Below are positions 33,183-44,551 of a DNA stretch of 64,000 nucleotides, one piece after another. The notes beneath the pieces were generated by a model that had not been told where the DNA came from, ran no database searches, and worked only from the letters and a program-made list of their open reading frames with translations. How positions within the stretch are numbered: the first letter of the stretch is position 1; each line of letters opens with the position of its first letter. The position numbers and the translations under genes are program-made. Where the stretch lies: positions 27,934,959 to 27,998,958 of the forward strand of contig LS997564.1 in assembly GCA_000469685.2 (NCBI GenBank), written 5' to 3'. This DNA comes from Haemonchus contortus. Lineage: Eukaryota > Nematoda > Chromadorea > Rhabditida > Trichostrongylidae.

Positions 33183-33318
33183 TTCTTCGCTAACTACCAT
33201 TGTCATTATCCTTTTTTGCAACCAGACTACAATATCGGTTTTAAACATAGTGGTGCCAAAGGCGTAAAATGGGACGTTGAGCAGCGGCAGGAGAGCATTG
33301 TAAAACTACTCATTTGGT
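33183..33318 (+). CDS. Candidate exon, function unknown
   Basis: Acceptor CTGATTCAG, then FFANYHCHYPFLQPDYNIGF, KHSGAKGVKWDVEQRQESIV and KLLI, ending before a GTGAGC donor with phase 2. Composition and splice edges look genuine. I recognise no family. The next candidate exon starts after CATTTCAG at about 33691. Confidence 0.4.
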
Positions 33319-33691
33319 GAGCCCACCTAATCAGAGAGGCAAACGAGAACGATGCTCAATGAAGTCTCAAAGAAAATTTGATCTAATGGGAACCTCGTCG
33401 TAGCCAACATGGCTGATTGGAGTAAGGTCGAAGTGTTCGGTATTCTCGCTTCTGGCGTAGTCCTTGCGGTAGTCTGATTTTAGAACTATGAAAAAAGTTT
33501 AGCAAATGCATTGTCCAGTTTCCAGTTGAGAACTAGCGATTATCGGTGAAATGGTCCTTTTTGATCAAATAACGGCCGTGCTCATAATCACTACAATAAG
33601 ATCCCCCTACTTTTATCGTCGAAATCATACAAGACATTAATTCCAGGTATTGATTCTATGTTAACGTAGCCCTCATACTACTTGTCATTTC

Positions 33692-33918
33692 AGCTTTTGC
33701 GGAGCGCATGGTTACCCGGAGCAAAGATGGATGGCGTCTTCCACAGCTATAATGAGTATGTCGTACAGTCGAACTTCTACATAGCTCTGAAAAAACCATA
33801 CAAATATTTTGAGCAAATTAACAATTGCAGGATCGAATCTTTATTCCGTGGCATAATTTCGAAGAAGTCATGCTCTAAATTTTTGAAAACCTTTCCCGGG
33901 ATAGCAAAATATAGTTAG
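33692..33918 (+). CDS. Candidate terminal exon, function unknown
   Basis: After a CATTTCAG acceptor an open frame reads LLRSAWLPGAKMDGVFHSYN, EYVVQSNFYIALKKPYKYFE and on to a stop after GIAKYS. It would be the 3' exon of a plus-strand gene with 33183-33318, but the phase-2 donor there does not match this frame directly. Either an exon is missing or the true frame is the alternative one. No family match. Confidence 0.35.
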
Positions 33919-33984
33919 TTGCTTTACTATTTTTGCACCATAGTGGCATCAGTGATATATTTATTATATGTAGCTAAAGATATT

Positions 33985-34275
33985 CGGGTGCGCTTCGTTG
34001 CGCGTGTCCGTCGAACTAGGTCACGCCGCAGCCGTCGCACGCGACGAGCCGGCCCGCGATATTTGACAGACGTCGCAATTGTCACTTTGGCATACGCTTT
34101 GCGTTTGGCCCACGGCAGTCAGTTCAAGGAGAAGATAACACAAACAAAAGCAAATCTTTCGCTCCACTGGCACTTGGTGGTACTGTAATGTTATCTCGAG
34201 ACCTCACTGTGATGCGCCGCGCGCGAAGTGGGCGGGGTGACCTAGTTGCGACGGATGCGCCCAACGGACGTTCTC
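33985..34275. repeat. Foldback MITE candidate, GC-rich ends
   Basis: GTCCGTCGAACTAGGTCACG (about 34005-34025) recurs as an imperfect reverse complement, GGTGACCTAGTTGCGACGGAT, near 34235-34256. Both are embedded in GC-rich ends in otherwise AT-rich DNA, giving a ~290-bp element. It lies right after the unidentified exon at 33.9 kb. The exact ends were not determined. Confidence 0.55.
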
Positions 34276-34544
34276 CATGATATTCCGGTGTGTGACCATG
34301 TGCGCTCAACGCTCGCCGCTTCTATCGCATGCGTCGAAATCACTTTCATCTCGACTGTGTCTGTTTGAAGTCATATTGATGGCACTAATGATAATAATAA
34401 TTATTAACGATAAGTAAGATACATTAGACCTTTATACTGACCAATGATGACCTGAGTACCAAATCATAACAAACAGAAATTGAGCGAACACATAGTAGAG
34501 GCGAGAAAACTATACATCCCTAATAGTTGGGTGTGTACCGATTC

Positions 34545-34780
34545 GTGCGATTCTGGGTGCGCGCGGCAAATTGCGCGGCGGAATTCGTGATGATTCGAAC
34601 GACTCTTACGCCTATTATTGGGACACAAACTTGAAGTAGAGAAGATTAGTAGGATCAGCTGATCGTACCCAACTATTCTACTTCAAGATTGTGCCCCAAT
34701 AATAGGCGTCAGAGTCGTTCGAATCATCACGAAGTTCGCCGCGCAATTTGCCGCGCGCACCTAGAGTCGTGCGCCCCCCC
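34545..34780. mobile_element. Foldback MITE, copy 2
   Basis: Arms of about 95 bp, near 34553-34647 and 34675-34766, are almost perfect reverse complements (GTGCGCGCGGCAAATTGCGC at each end, CGCCTATTATTGGG inside). Same family as 18349-18594. A run of 11 C residues borders the right side (about 34777-34787). It has no coding capacity. Confidence 0.85.
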
Positions 34781-34799
34781 CCCCCCTAATAGTTAGAGT

Positions 34800-36150
34800 A
34801 TTCATAAGCTGCGAGCGTAGGAGGTACAATGCCAATCATCCTATATATAAGACCACCAATATTTGACGAAAAAATTGTATAGTGCTTCATCTTTTCTCAT
34901 TTCAGAACTCTGCAAAGCCTAACCTAATCAAGTTGTACTTCAGAAAAATCTACTATTCACTTGACATCGATAAAGTTTGTTTCATTGTTTTTAACTGCAG
35001 CAGCATATTCTCGAAGCTTTTTTATATCGTTCACTAGTTCGTACTGCTTTCATCAATGTGATGAGAAAAAGCGTGAGAGACCCCTCGAATAGCAGCAGGT
35101 GGAAAGACAAAACTCCTTCAAACAGCAGTAGATGGAGCTGTGAACTTCATAATGGAGACGCGTACTAACCGTCCTCGGTGACTGAAGTTTCTATTACTTC
35201 ATTGAGCTAAACACAAAGCCCATTAGACCCTATATGCTTGAGCAAGGATTTCAGAAGTCACGGACATGACCTAACTGAAATAAATAAAAAGTTGAAGGTA
35301 TCGTTGGACACACACTGAGAACCTAGTACAGTAATCATTCCATTTCATTGGTAGGCTCTACCCACCACAGAAATATTTCAAAGGCACAGGTTCAAAAAAA
35401 AATGGTTTTCTAGATATTCCTTCAGGGGAAATCTGCGAGCTTCACGTATTCCCATGCGGCACTGTAAGATCAGAAAACGGCCTACATGGGGCGTTATAGA
35501 GGTCCAAAGATTGTACCGGCTGGGCTGTATGCTACACACAAAACCGGACGAGTTTCAATGCCGCTCTAGAAGCTGCACTATTCACAAAGGGCACCCATGC
35601 TGGGAGTTCGTGCATCTAATATTATCAGTGGCGACAGTGAAAGACAGTTTTGGATTTTCTAGGTGTAGGGTATGTAAATTTCGTTGGATCATTGTACACT
35701 CGCTTGATTAAATCAGTGGCCCTCCCTGTCCCTTGCTACAAATTCATCAGAAGTGAAGGAAAGATTAACGACAGAATGAAAACTACAGGAAGACCTAAGT
35801 TTGGAATCTTGTAACAGACGGGTAGACTCACAGAGCGTCGATGTCAATGTTGAGATCACAACGATGAAGTACTCACTACATTACGCGTTCCTTCCAACGA
35901 TTTATCTGTTGCATTGTAAAACAGAGATATGAACTTATGAACATCTAATCGATCACACCACAAATCGATAATGATCGCTATCAGTTGGTATGAATCAATG
36001 CGAGGAAGTTGACAACATTGTCACAATTTGAACTTACTCCTTACTACCTCTAGTTTCAATGGTTTTTCCATTTCTTCACCGTTATCGTAGGAAATTTCGC
36101 GGAGGGAGTAGCATGCCGACAAACATACAGACCAGCCGAGTCGCTGGTTT
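34800..36150. other. Unassigned, with one decayed repeat
   Basis: 35379-35620 has blocks shared with the inside of the 9.35-kb MITE: AAGGCACAG, AGA(A)AACGGCCTA, AAAGATTG and GGACGAGTTTCA. It is probably an old copy of that family. The rest has no recognised content. Confidence 0.45.
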
Positions 36151-36162
36151 ATATTTCAACCA

Positions 36163-36283
36163 GTCGAATCGCCCAGCTAACGCCAGGCTCTCCTCCTTCT
36201 TATGATATGCCCGGCTACGCCGGGCATCCTCCTTTTCATATAAAGTCGGATTGCCTGGCTAACGCCAGGCTATCCTCCTTATT
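36163..36283. repeat. Tandem array of three small hairpin units
   Basis: Three successive units each hold a short GC-rich stem (GCCTGGC-TAAC-GCCAGGC, GCCCGGC-TAC-GCCGGGC and a variant GCCCAGC-TAAC-GCCAGGC), followed by (A/T)TCCTCCTT, at 36-43-bp spacing. The loops change while the stems keep pairing by compensating bases, for example CTGG/CCAG in one unit and CCGG/CCGG in another. A weaker fourth element may lie near 36470. Confidence 0.7.
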
Positions 36284-36289
36284 GTGTCA

Positions 36290-38160
36290 AACACCCCATC
36301 CCGAGAAATGTTGAACTGAAGAATTTTTTCCCTTTTTCAAAGTTAATAGATTTTAAGTTTTTTCCGCTGTTCAGCTGAATTTAAGTTTTTCCGGTGTTCA
36401 GCTGAGTCAGAGTATGGAACTGAAACAGAGCTCGAAATAGATTATGTCGTCGTAGCATATCACATAGTCGCCCGGGTTTCCCTCCTTCTTTGACAAAGTT
36501 GCAGTTAGTCGGCTAACTCTCCACTCCTTTTCTGTTTCCTGTACACGAACTACAAATGGTATTAAGTGAAAGTTGTTGTTTACGCCTTTAATTGGAAGAG
36601 TCGATTTTCTGCTCTCTTTCTCAAGAAGAAATACCTACAAAAATTCAACTGTTAGATTACCAAAGATAATGCTGTGGAGATGTGCTTAGTGATGATATCA
36701 GCATTATCAGATGTCTTTATCAATGGATCTTTTTTTGCGGAGATTTCATTAGTTGAGAATTCCAGATTACTGGCGGTCGATTACGTTTTGTTGCAAATGA
36801 TATCGAACAATGAGGGTCCTTCGTTATGTCACAAACCTTGCCGGGTAGCAGTCGTAATCTAATAGCGAAAATGAACATTATTCTCATCTGCTTATCGTAT
36901 TGTCCTAATGGGTCCCTATCACTGCGCTCACCACTCACTTTTGTCACCTTACTCTACCACCCCGTCTTATCAAGTGAAACATACTGAACGGTCAAGCTAC
37001 ATCGTAGATGCTGAAGATGTTAGAATTTTGATCATTAGGTGGCCACTCCTAGGTCCGCTATCTTTTCTTATCATTTATGATCAGTTCCTGTCACCGAGTT
37101 CCCATGATACCGTCATATTCTACATCACTTATTAAAATGCTGAGGTTCCAATATTAGTACGAAAAGGATAATCCTCCCGGATTTTAACGCTCCAGGCCCA
37201 CGTAGACAGGAGTAATAAAGTTGCGGCCTGTAATTTCTGTCGCGCACGCCCCGCCCCTGTGCGTGAAGTCCGGTCTTGCCACCCACCGTAAGTGTTCTCA
37301 TCCTGTTCCCCGTACTCCTACCAAGTTTGAACGCTTTAGGTCCATGGGGACAGGAGTTATGAGTTTCCGGTCAGACACACACTCACCGACACACACACAC
37401 ACCCACAAACACACCGACGAACCTGGGAGTGTTCTGAAAAATGTTTGAGTGCGTACCGTTCCGAAATTTTCGCTAAAACTCAACCGATGCAGCCTCTTCA
37501 AATTCTCAATTCTGCGGAGAGCGTCAGTTCCTCACCTCACCACACCACATAAATTAGCTGGGGCCAGGGATGCCTCCAATTCTGTAAGAATCTGATTTCC
37601 TCTGACGAGTTGTGCGTTGATGGTCGTTAGGGATACTCACGTCAAGCATACCTACTGGAAACTTCGGATCAACTGAAGAACTGATAGTCCTTTCAGCCAC
37701 TCTACCCAAATGCTCTTTCTAGTAGCATCTTCAATCAACGCAATCAGTCCTGTGAGAACCAATCCTTCCAAGGGGGAATGATCTTTTTCTCCTTTCTTTC
37801 TCTCCTTACGGCTGAAGGGGTTTCACTGTGGGTTGTTAGACAGGATTAGAAGAGTAGAGAAAGACGAAAGAATGGATTGAACAAATTTCAAATTCTTCAT
37901 AGGAAAACATAGTACCATGCCAGTATCGATCGAAGTCATATTGTCGAAGCATCCGCCCCTTAACCTATCCACCAACTTACTGCTTCCTATACATAAGGAA
38001 GAAAATGTGGGATGAGCTCGAAGTCACGGTGTTGAAGCTTCCGCTCTCCAAGCACTCCATTCACCTACCCACCAATTCACTGCTTCACCAAAAGAAGAAA
38101 GTGTAGGATAGATCTAGGTTTTCCATATCACTACCTTTATCGTAATCATACTTCTCGGAC
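36290..38160. other. Intergenic stretch with simple repeats
   Basis: It contains a CA/ACAC-rich microsatellite at 37376-37422 and two or three degenerate ~115-bp repeats around CC(A)CCAA(C/T)T(T/C)ACTGCTTC (about 37968, 38078 and 38221). No supported gene. Confidence 0.5.
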
Positions 38161-38164
38161 GGAC

Positions 38165-38226
38165 AGACATACAAACCGACAAACCGACAAACCGATAAAC
38201 CGACAAACCTACAAACCGACACACCA
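38165..38226. repeat. Minisatellite of an AAACCGAC-type 8-bp unit
   Basis: About seven tandem copies of an 8-bp unit (ACAAACCG with single-base variants). Confidence 0.8.
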
Positions 38227-39068
38227 AGTTACTGCTTTATAAATAAGAAGGATGATACATAGCTTATGATAACAGTATCAAAAATGATAAAGAGTCATTT
38301 TTAAGGAGCACTCAGTCGGGTAGGGTTCATTTTTATCACTGCTACTCTTACTCGTGGTTTCATTCGCAGATGACAAAGGTGGGGCTTTTTTGACAAAAAT
38401 TTCAGTGTACTCGACTGCCTTGTGTTCTTCTACGCAGGAATCGTCCCCATTCGTTGCTGTTACAAGCTTATGCAGTCCAGTGGACCCATCCCCAACGATT
38501 AAGTGCAGAGCAAATCATTCGTCTAGTACAGACCCTTCTAAGAATCTGTACCTCCACCACCCGTGGTCAGTTCAAGAGCCTTAGACTCTGACGATATAAA
38601 GGATTGACGATGAGTTGCAGCTGTTAGACGCATCTGACGCCAGTGACGTACTTCTCGCTGGAATTCTGAAAATTGGATTTTCATTATGGAATCAATGGCT
38701 AGTCACCTGGATAAGCACAGTGTTGAAAGGCTATGCTGAAGCGCTCTGTCACTCACCTTATCGACTCTCATAACTCCCCCATAGCGGAGCGAGGGCAGAT
38801 GCGTGGACTGATCAGAACGGCATGAACCTTTGAGAAGAGAGCGCACGAGGTGAAAGAATGGCCCAGCTGTATCTTGGTGAGAAGTACACGGTGTGGAATT
38901 CTACAGATCGCTGAACCGGTAGCAGTCTGCTGGTAATCTGATGAAATCGGCTCCTTTTTTGGTCTAACGAAGCCAACAAGATTTTGCTTGATTCCATCTT
39001 GCCGGAAAGGTTTTCATAGCCGATAAAGGTGAAGGCGAGATCTCCTTTATTCCACAGATTGCACTTCG

Positions 39069-39387
39069 TCATATATGCACAAAGACATCCGGGTACAGCT
39101 CGTATAGACCGTCCGACCGGGCCACATCCATGGTATCAAAGATGATCACGAATTTCGTCAGTTGAAAACACACTTCATTGAAAGCTGGATTCTCCGCAAA
39201 CAGTGAGAAGAAGGTGAAGCTCGGGGCTGCCTGCCTAGGCAGATCGAGGTATTCCGATCTGTCGTAGTAGTTGTGATTCACATCGTGTTGGCCATAACTG
39301 CATAAACTTAGGATGGAAGAATCTGATGGGCTAATGAAGCTCAACCTAGCGCAGCGCTTTTTGAATTCCGCATGCTGTAGTGATTTG
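39069..39387 (-). pseudogene. Minus-strand ORF interrupted by the RTE insertion
   Basis: On the minus strand the frame runs from the target-site duplication (39387) to a TGA at 39069-39071. It reads HAEFKKRCARLSFISPSDSS, then HNYYDRSEYLDLPRQAAPSF and FAENPAFNEVCFQLTKFVII, ending DVFVHI. It crosses the RTE boundary: on the other side (42461 upwards, minus) the same frame continues as VDEEIIPKSLQ for at least a dozen codons. An overlapping frame, ATG at 39072, runs to 38812. I do not recognise the family. It could be a host exon or a fragment of another element. Confidence 0.5.
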
Positions 39388-39574
39388 ACAGGCCGGCCTA
39401 CGAACACCCCAGTCACATCAAAAATGTTAATGTCACTTAAAGAATGTCGATGTAACGCTACGACTTCCGCGGGAGCCGACGCGCACTCGCAAGGCCCGGT
39501 GAGTGTGAAAAGTATGCGAGGGTCTCCGGTGCAAGGACTGCATTGGGGGGCAACTAAGCAAGTCCGAAAGCCAT

Positions 39575-40330
39575 GCAACGTATGGAAGACCCGCGTTGCG
39601 ACGTTAAATGTCGGCACACTAAAGGGACGCTCGTACGAGTTAGCAGAAGCTCTGGTGCGTCGAAGAATTGATTTCTGTGCCATGCAGGAAACGAGGTGGT
39701 CCTGCTGCAAGTCCAGGGACATTGGCCTCGGCTTCAAAGCCGTTTTTTGTGGTGGTCCCAAACCACCAACGGCGTCGGGATATTAGTCTCTGAACGGTTC
39801 CGTGACTCGATAGTAAGCGTGGAACGCTTCGATGACCGCCTAATGAAGATCGTGGTAGTCATCGAACGCCAAAGACACCATCTCTTCTCAGCGTATGCTC
39901 CACACATAGGATGCTCCGAGCAAACCAAGGACACGTTCTGGAACCTGCTCGATGAAAAGACAACTGAAGTGCCGTTACAAGAAGCCATAGTTGTCGCAGG
40001 TGACCTCAACGGTCACGTGGGTGCTACAAAGGACGGTTATAGCTGCCATGGGGGTTTCGGATATGGGTCACGTAACACTGATGGCGAGCGAATTCTCGAA
40101 TATGCAGACTCGCATAATCTCACCATTGTAAACACGAGATTTCGCAAACGTGACTCTCATCTCATCACCTTCTATAGCGGTGAGAACAAAACGCAAATTG
40201 ATTTTGTCCTCGTCAGGCACCGCGATTAGGGGCTCGTAACAGACGCAAAGACAGTACCCTATGAAACGGTCGCAACACAACACCGACCACTGATTTGTAC
40301 GTTAAAGATCGCACCGCCGAAACCGAAAAT
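39575..40330 (+). pseudogene. RTE endonuclease domain (broken)
   Basis: Apurinic-type endonuclease. RVATLNVGTLKGRSYEL carries the catalytic Asn. MQETRW carries the catalytic Glu. VVAGDLNGHVGATKDG carries Asp-x-Asn. GENKTQIDFVLV carries the late Asp. TQHRPLICTL, after an in-frame TAG at 40227-40229, carries the final His. A frameshift near 39780 joins frame 39313-39786 to 39696-40229. All catalytic positions are readable, so decay is by frameshift rather than by active-site change. Confidence 0.88.
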
Positions 40331-40389
40331 AGCAGAAAGGTGCGGGCCAGCGAGAATCAAGAGGTGGCGACTGTAGGAGAAAGAATAGG

Positions 40390-42430
40390 CCGTCGTTTCC
40401 AGCATTCTGTTACCAGCGGTAACGACAGTTGACGAAACTTGGAAGGGAACTGCGGAAGCGATAACCCGGGTTGCACGGTCGAAGCTCGGCGTGACCAAGC
40501 CCGGACGGCGAAAGCTCGATAAGCAAACATGGCTGTGGACGGACCATGTCAGGGATAAAGTCCGTGAGAAGAAAAAGCAGTACCACGCATTTCTCATCGA
40601 AAAAATGGCTGACAACAGGCAACGCTATCAGATAGCGAAGAAAGAGGCGAAGAAGGCCGTTGTTTTTGAAAAGGCAGCTCATTACGCAGATCTTAATAAG
40701 AAACTCGAGTCTCGGGATGGTGAGCGGTACGTTTACCGACTCGCAAAGACCCGCAACCGCCAGACCGAGGATATAGAAAAGTTCTTTGGCATAAATGACG
40801 AGAACGGTCGCCTCTTAACGGACCGCAGGCAAGTACTGAAACGGTGGCGAGGTTACTTCGCGAACATCTCAACAGTCGAATGCGCTCATCCCGCCATCCC
40901 CTGCGCTCCGCCAGTACCCGGTCCCGTTCAGAAGATAACGTGAATGAGACCATTACGGCCTTGAAGAGGATGAAGTCAGGCAAAGCAACTGGCCCTGACG
41001 ACGTAGGCAGAGGACTTGTGGAGATCGAAAGGCTGGAATCGTGCTGGATGGTTGATGGAATTCTTCAACCAGGTTGTTGCAGAGAAGAAGGTGCCTGAGA
41101 GCTGGCAACAGAGCTCGACGATTTCTATCTTTAAGAAGAAGGGCAGTCCCGGGGACTACACCTGCTACCGTCCACTTCACTTGCTCTCGCACAGCATGAA
41201 AATCTTTGAGCGAATTGTAGACAGCCGTATCCGGGATATCGTCGAGCTGACCACTAACCATTGTGGTTTCGTAGCTGGTTGTAGCACCATCGATGCCGTA
41301 CACGCCGCTCGCTTCCTTCTTGAAAAGCATCGCGAGAAACGTAGACCTTTACATCTTGCTTTTCTAGACTTGGAAAAGGCTTTCGACCGCGTTCCACGCG
41401 ACGTTATATGGTATGCCTTACGAGAGCATGGCGTACCCGAAGAGCTCATTTAGTGGGCGCGCATCCTTTAAACTAGCCCAAAGAGCCGAGTGCAAACGGC
41501 AGCGGGCACATCGACGGAATTTTCCATCTCCGTCGGAGTACACTAAGGCTCTGCGTTATCCCCACTACTTTTTGTTGTCGTCATGGATGCCATTACAAAA
41601 GACCTCCAGAAGCAGGATCCATGGACGCTTCTTCATGCCGATGACATGATGCTTGCCAGCGAAGGCAAAAGTGAGCTCGAGTCACAAGTGCAGACCTGGT
41701 CCGACCGTCTGGCTATGTTCGGGCTCAGGTTAAACGTCAAAAAGACTACTTGACCACTGATTCGAGCGAGCCAGGCTCTATCAAGATCTATGGCACTGAG
41801 CTCACACGGACAACAACCTTCAAGTAAATTGGATCGGCAATTGCGTCTGACGGCAGCCTGGATTTTGAAACGAAATCTCGCGTGAATGCAGCGTGGTTGA
41901 AGTGGCGCTTAATGACTGGCATACTCTGCGATAAGAACATCCCTGAGCGTCTCAAATCCAAGATCTACAGAACCGTCATCCGGCCGGTCGCAATCTACGG
42001 TGCTGAATGCTGGCCTGCAACCAAAGAGGTTGAAGCCCGTCTCAGCGTGATGGAGACCAAAATGCTGCGCTGGACAGTCAAAGTAACACGCTTAGACCGT
42101 ATAAGTAATGACGCCATCAGGGAGCGATTCGCCCTGATGGCCTCATTACCTATACGGTCTGTTGCGCCCATTGTCGATAAAATGCGCGAAGCTCGTCTAC
42201 AATGGTATGGTCATACTCTCCGCGCAAAGAGTAACAGTGTCCGTAACAACGGTCTCAACCTTGACGTGTCCGGGAAGCGGCCTAGAGGATGTACAAAGCA
42301 GCGGTGGCTCGATACGTTGCACGAAGATTTTAAAGCGGTTAACATCCACCCCGATCAAGCGTTCAATCGGGAGAAGTGGCGTCAACATATCAGAAAAGTG
42401 GACCCCGCCTACAAGCGGGACAAATGCTAA
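40390..42430 (+). pseudogene. RTE reverse transcriptase and C-terminal domain (broken)
   Basis: 40491-40943 is the basic linker before the RT. 41016-41453 holds the RT fingers and motif A (HLAFLDLEKAFDRVPRDVIW). After a stop at 41452-41454 come motif B (GVHQGSALSPLLF near 41540) and motif C (LHADDMMLA near 41635). 41882-42430 gives the thumb and C-terminus (RTVIRPVAIYGAECWPATKE, then KRPRGCTKQRW) and a natural stop. The YxDD-equivalent box is HADD, normal for RTE/RTE-like RTs. The same RPxGRP(P)xRW-type C-terminus recurs in the 15.3-kb fragment. Confidence 0.88.
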
Positions 42431-42460
42431 CGAATAAGAAGAAGATGCTGTAGTGATTTG

Positions 42461-42880
42461 GGAATAATTTCCTCATCCACATTTCTCACTCACACTCACT
42501 CACGCGAATAACCCGTACTTTATTCTCCTTAATGATACTTGCACTCCTCCTAGCAGACCCTGCGACCGCGAGGGATCAACGCTAGGAAAAAGAAGACTTG
42601 TTGTCATTCCCTACTAACTTAGGTCAATAAAAGTTGTTTATACCGACGAAATTGGAATGCGCATATCGAAACGAGGGATTGGTGAAGCGAGGAGAGAGGA
42701 TCTCATGGGAGTTGACGAGATGCGCCAAGAGCATGGAAAGGCTTTAATGACGAGAGTTCTGTTGGAAATTCCACTGGTGGGAGGTGTCATTTTCTCCCTC
42801 TCTACTTCAATATATTCTGAAGATCAGAGTGTTCGATCACCATAAGGATGAGGGTAATGTTTTCGGCATTTATCAATCCC
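42461..42880. other. Flank of the RTE insertion, no gene recognised
   Basis: It starts with the upstream half of the interrupted minus-strand ORF (42461 to about 42489, where the frame closes). The rest shows no supported coding region. Confidence 0.45.
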
Positions 42881-42884
42881 GTGT

Positions 42885-43140
42885 TAGAGATGGGCCCCCG
42901 CACTCGACTTCCATTCATAATTGTAGTGGGGTAATGAGTGCGTATGTGGCCTATACAATGACTTGCGGTGACCAGCCGATGTACAAGTCAGTGCTTTTAT
43001 CCTCCCAGACGAGTCTGGTAACAATTGACCGATCCTGGAGAGATGAAAGGCCTGGTGGTCTAGGCGGATATCGATCCAGGATTTGAACCCCTGATCATGT
43101 GTGTGAGATAGTGCGCCACTTGGCACTATACCACCTTCGG
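42885..43140 (-). repeat. SINE family A, copy 2 (best preserved)
   Basis: Read on the minus strand it begins GAAGGTGGTATAGTGCCAAG, which has an A-box-like TGGTATAGTGC. A perfect pol III B box follows, GGTTCAAATCC (43079-43089 on the plus strand as GGATTTGAACC). The family body follows, with TTGTATAGGCCACATACGC and GGAAGTCGAGTGC. These marks identify a tRNA-derived SINE. Confidence 0.82.
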
Positions 43141-43149
43141 TCACATATA

Positions 43150-44545
43150 TACGGGAATCTGAGAGGCTTAGGATGACAAAGCCTAATACGTGAGGCTGAG
43201 GACCAACACGTATTCTCTTGTTAACTCAGCTGTTTTACTTTTTATACTTTTTGATGCTAATGTAATCTAACGCGCATGGCCTTTTTGGCCTTTTTTCATG
43301 ATCAAGTTTGCAACTTCATTCTTACCCATCTGACGTTCACACGAGTCGGGTTTCGAAGAATGTAGTAGATAGTCGCATCCGCCAGCGATAACCATAAAAC
43401 TCCACAAATGCAGCCTATGTGATCGTCAATTCTTTTGTGTATGGCGGATGCTCTGGTTTTAAACCGACATCGGATTCTGAATTGCGTAGTTTTCTCTGAA
43501 ACGAGGATCGAGTATCGGATGACTGCAAGCATCACACCTGAATAATGAGCATAGCTAAACTTTCGTTTATCTTGCTAGCTAGTCGAAGCCTCTAAATTAT
43601 GCATCCAAGCAGCAGGAGACGACTGAAAGACGATGGGTGCGGAATAATTCAAGAAAAGTGCTAACTTCTTGTCACTAATCTGGGAAGTCCATCTGCTACC
43701 CTAATGCGGTTCCCAGGAAGTTTATTAGTAACCTCATTCCGAAAATATGAAACCTCTGCGACGGAACAAAAATGTGTAACCAGATCTACACCATTCGTGT
43801 TGCCCATTCACAACCTTTTTTTAAAATAACAACCCTATCATGACGTAGCGGATTGAATTTGAGTTTATTCAGTCCCAGAACAATCTTTTCAGAATCAAGC
43901 ATTTTGGATAAAACTTTCGAAAGCAAGTTAAACTAATTCCAGAAAACTGGAATAAATATACAAAGTGCTGAACTGGGAGAAGACACTAAAGATGAAAAGA
44001 CCAAGACTGCCGGAGCAAGGCCACAAGTACCATGGAAGTAAGGAGCCTCTAGCGTACACGGTGACCTCGTAGATAGAACGTGAGCAATGAGACTAACTCT
44101 TGCTATTGATATGTCTATAGAGGGGGAGAGAGGAGGGGTTCTGATTTCTTAGCTGCAGTTCAATAGGTATCATCTAGTGGGCCACAGTGAATGAAGCTCA
44201 ACTTAAGAGCTTTTACCACTTAAACTATTGCGCGGCCACTTTCCACCCGACTCACTGAACAAACGTGGTCCAAATGAAGTCTCAGAATCTCAGAAGGGGT
44301 ACACTGTATCAACACAATCTGCTTCTTTTGCATCTGACTAGTCTGTGAACCATCCTTATGCACTATGCCAAGATACTTCCAATTGTTCACTGAACTGGGT
44401 GGCTTACCTACTTTGATGTTTTTACTGCAAGTTTTCCGTAATGGCAATCTAAAGTGTTGTTATTTTATGAGTGCCCGAGCGCGACAGGTCGTTTGATCAA
44501 TCAAACTACTTAATTGTACCCAAACCCCACATAGATCTATAAAAT
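43150..44545. other. Upstream region of the kinase gene, nothing recognised
   Basis: No supported coding region or element is visible. The promoter of the kinase gene should lie near its right end, but no motif stands out. Confidence 0.5.
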
Positions 44546-44551
44546 AGTCAT

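Larger units (their letters stand above)
39388..42444 (+). mobile_element. RTE-type non-LTR retrotransposon, near full length, inactive
   Basis: A 3.06-kb insertion flanked by a perfect 16-bp direct repeat, ATGCTGTAGTGATTTG, at 39372-39387 and 42445-42460: the target-site duplication. It holds an endonuclease-RT protein frame with no ORF1, ending in an AAGAAG-rich 3' tail (42430-42444), the usual RTE layout. At least four frameshifts or stops break the ORF (near 39780, 40229, 40376, 40940 and 41453). The exact duplication and the complete 5' end mark it as a relatively young insertion. Confidence 0.93.

Noticed and set aside
37298..37501. Minus-strand frame with a CVCVGECV run
   Set aside because: Translation of a CA/GT microsatellite.
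39069..39761. 230-codon minus-strand frame taken as one protein
   Set aside because: From 39388 onward it is antisense to the RTE endonuclease; only the part below 39388 is considered as possible host coding.
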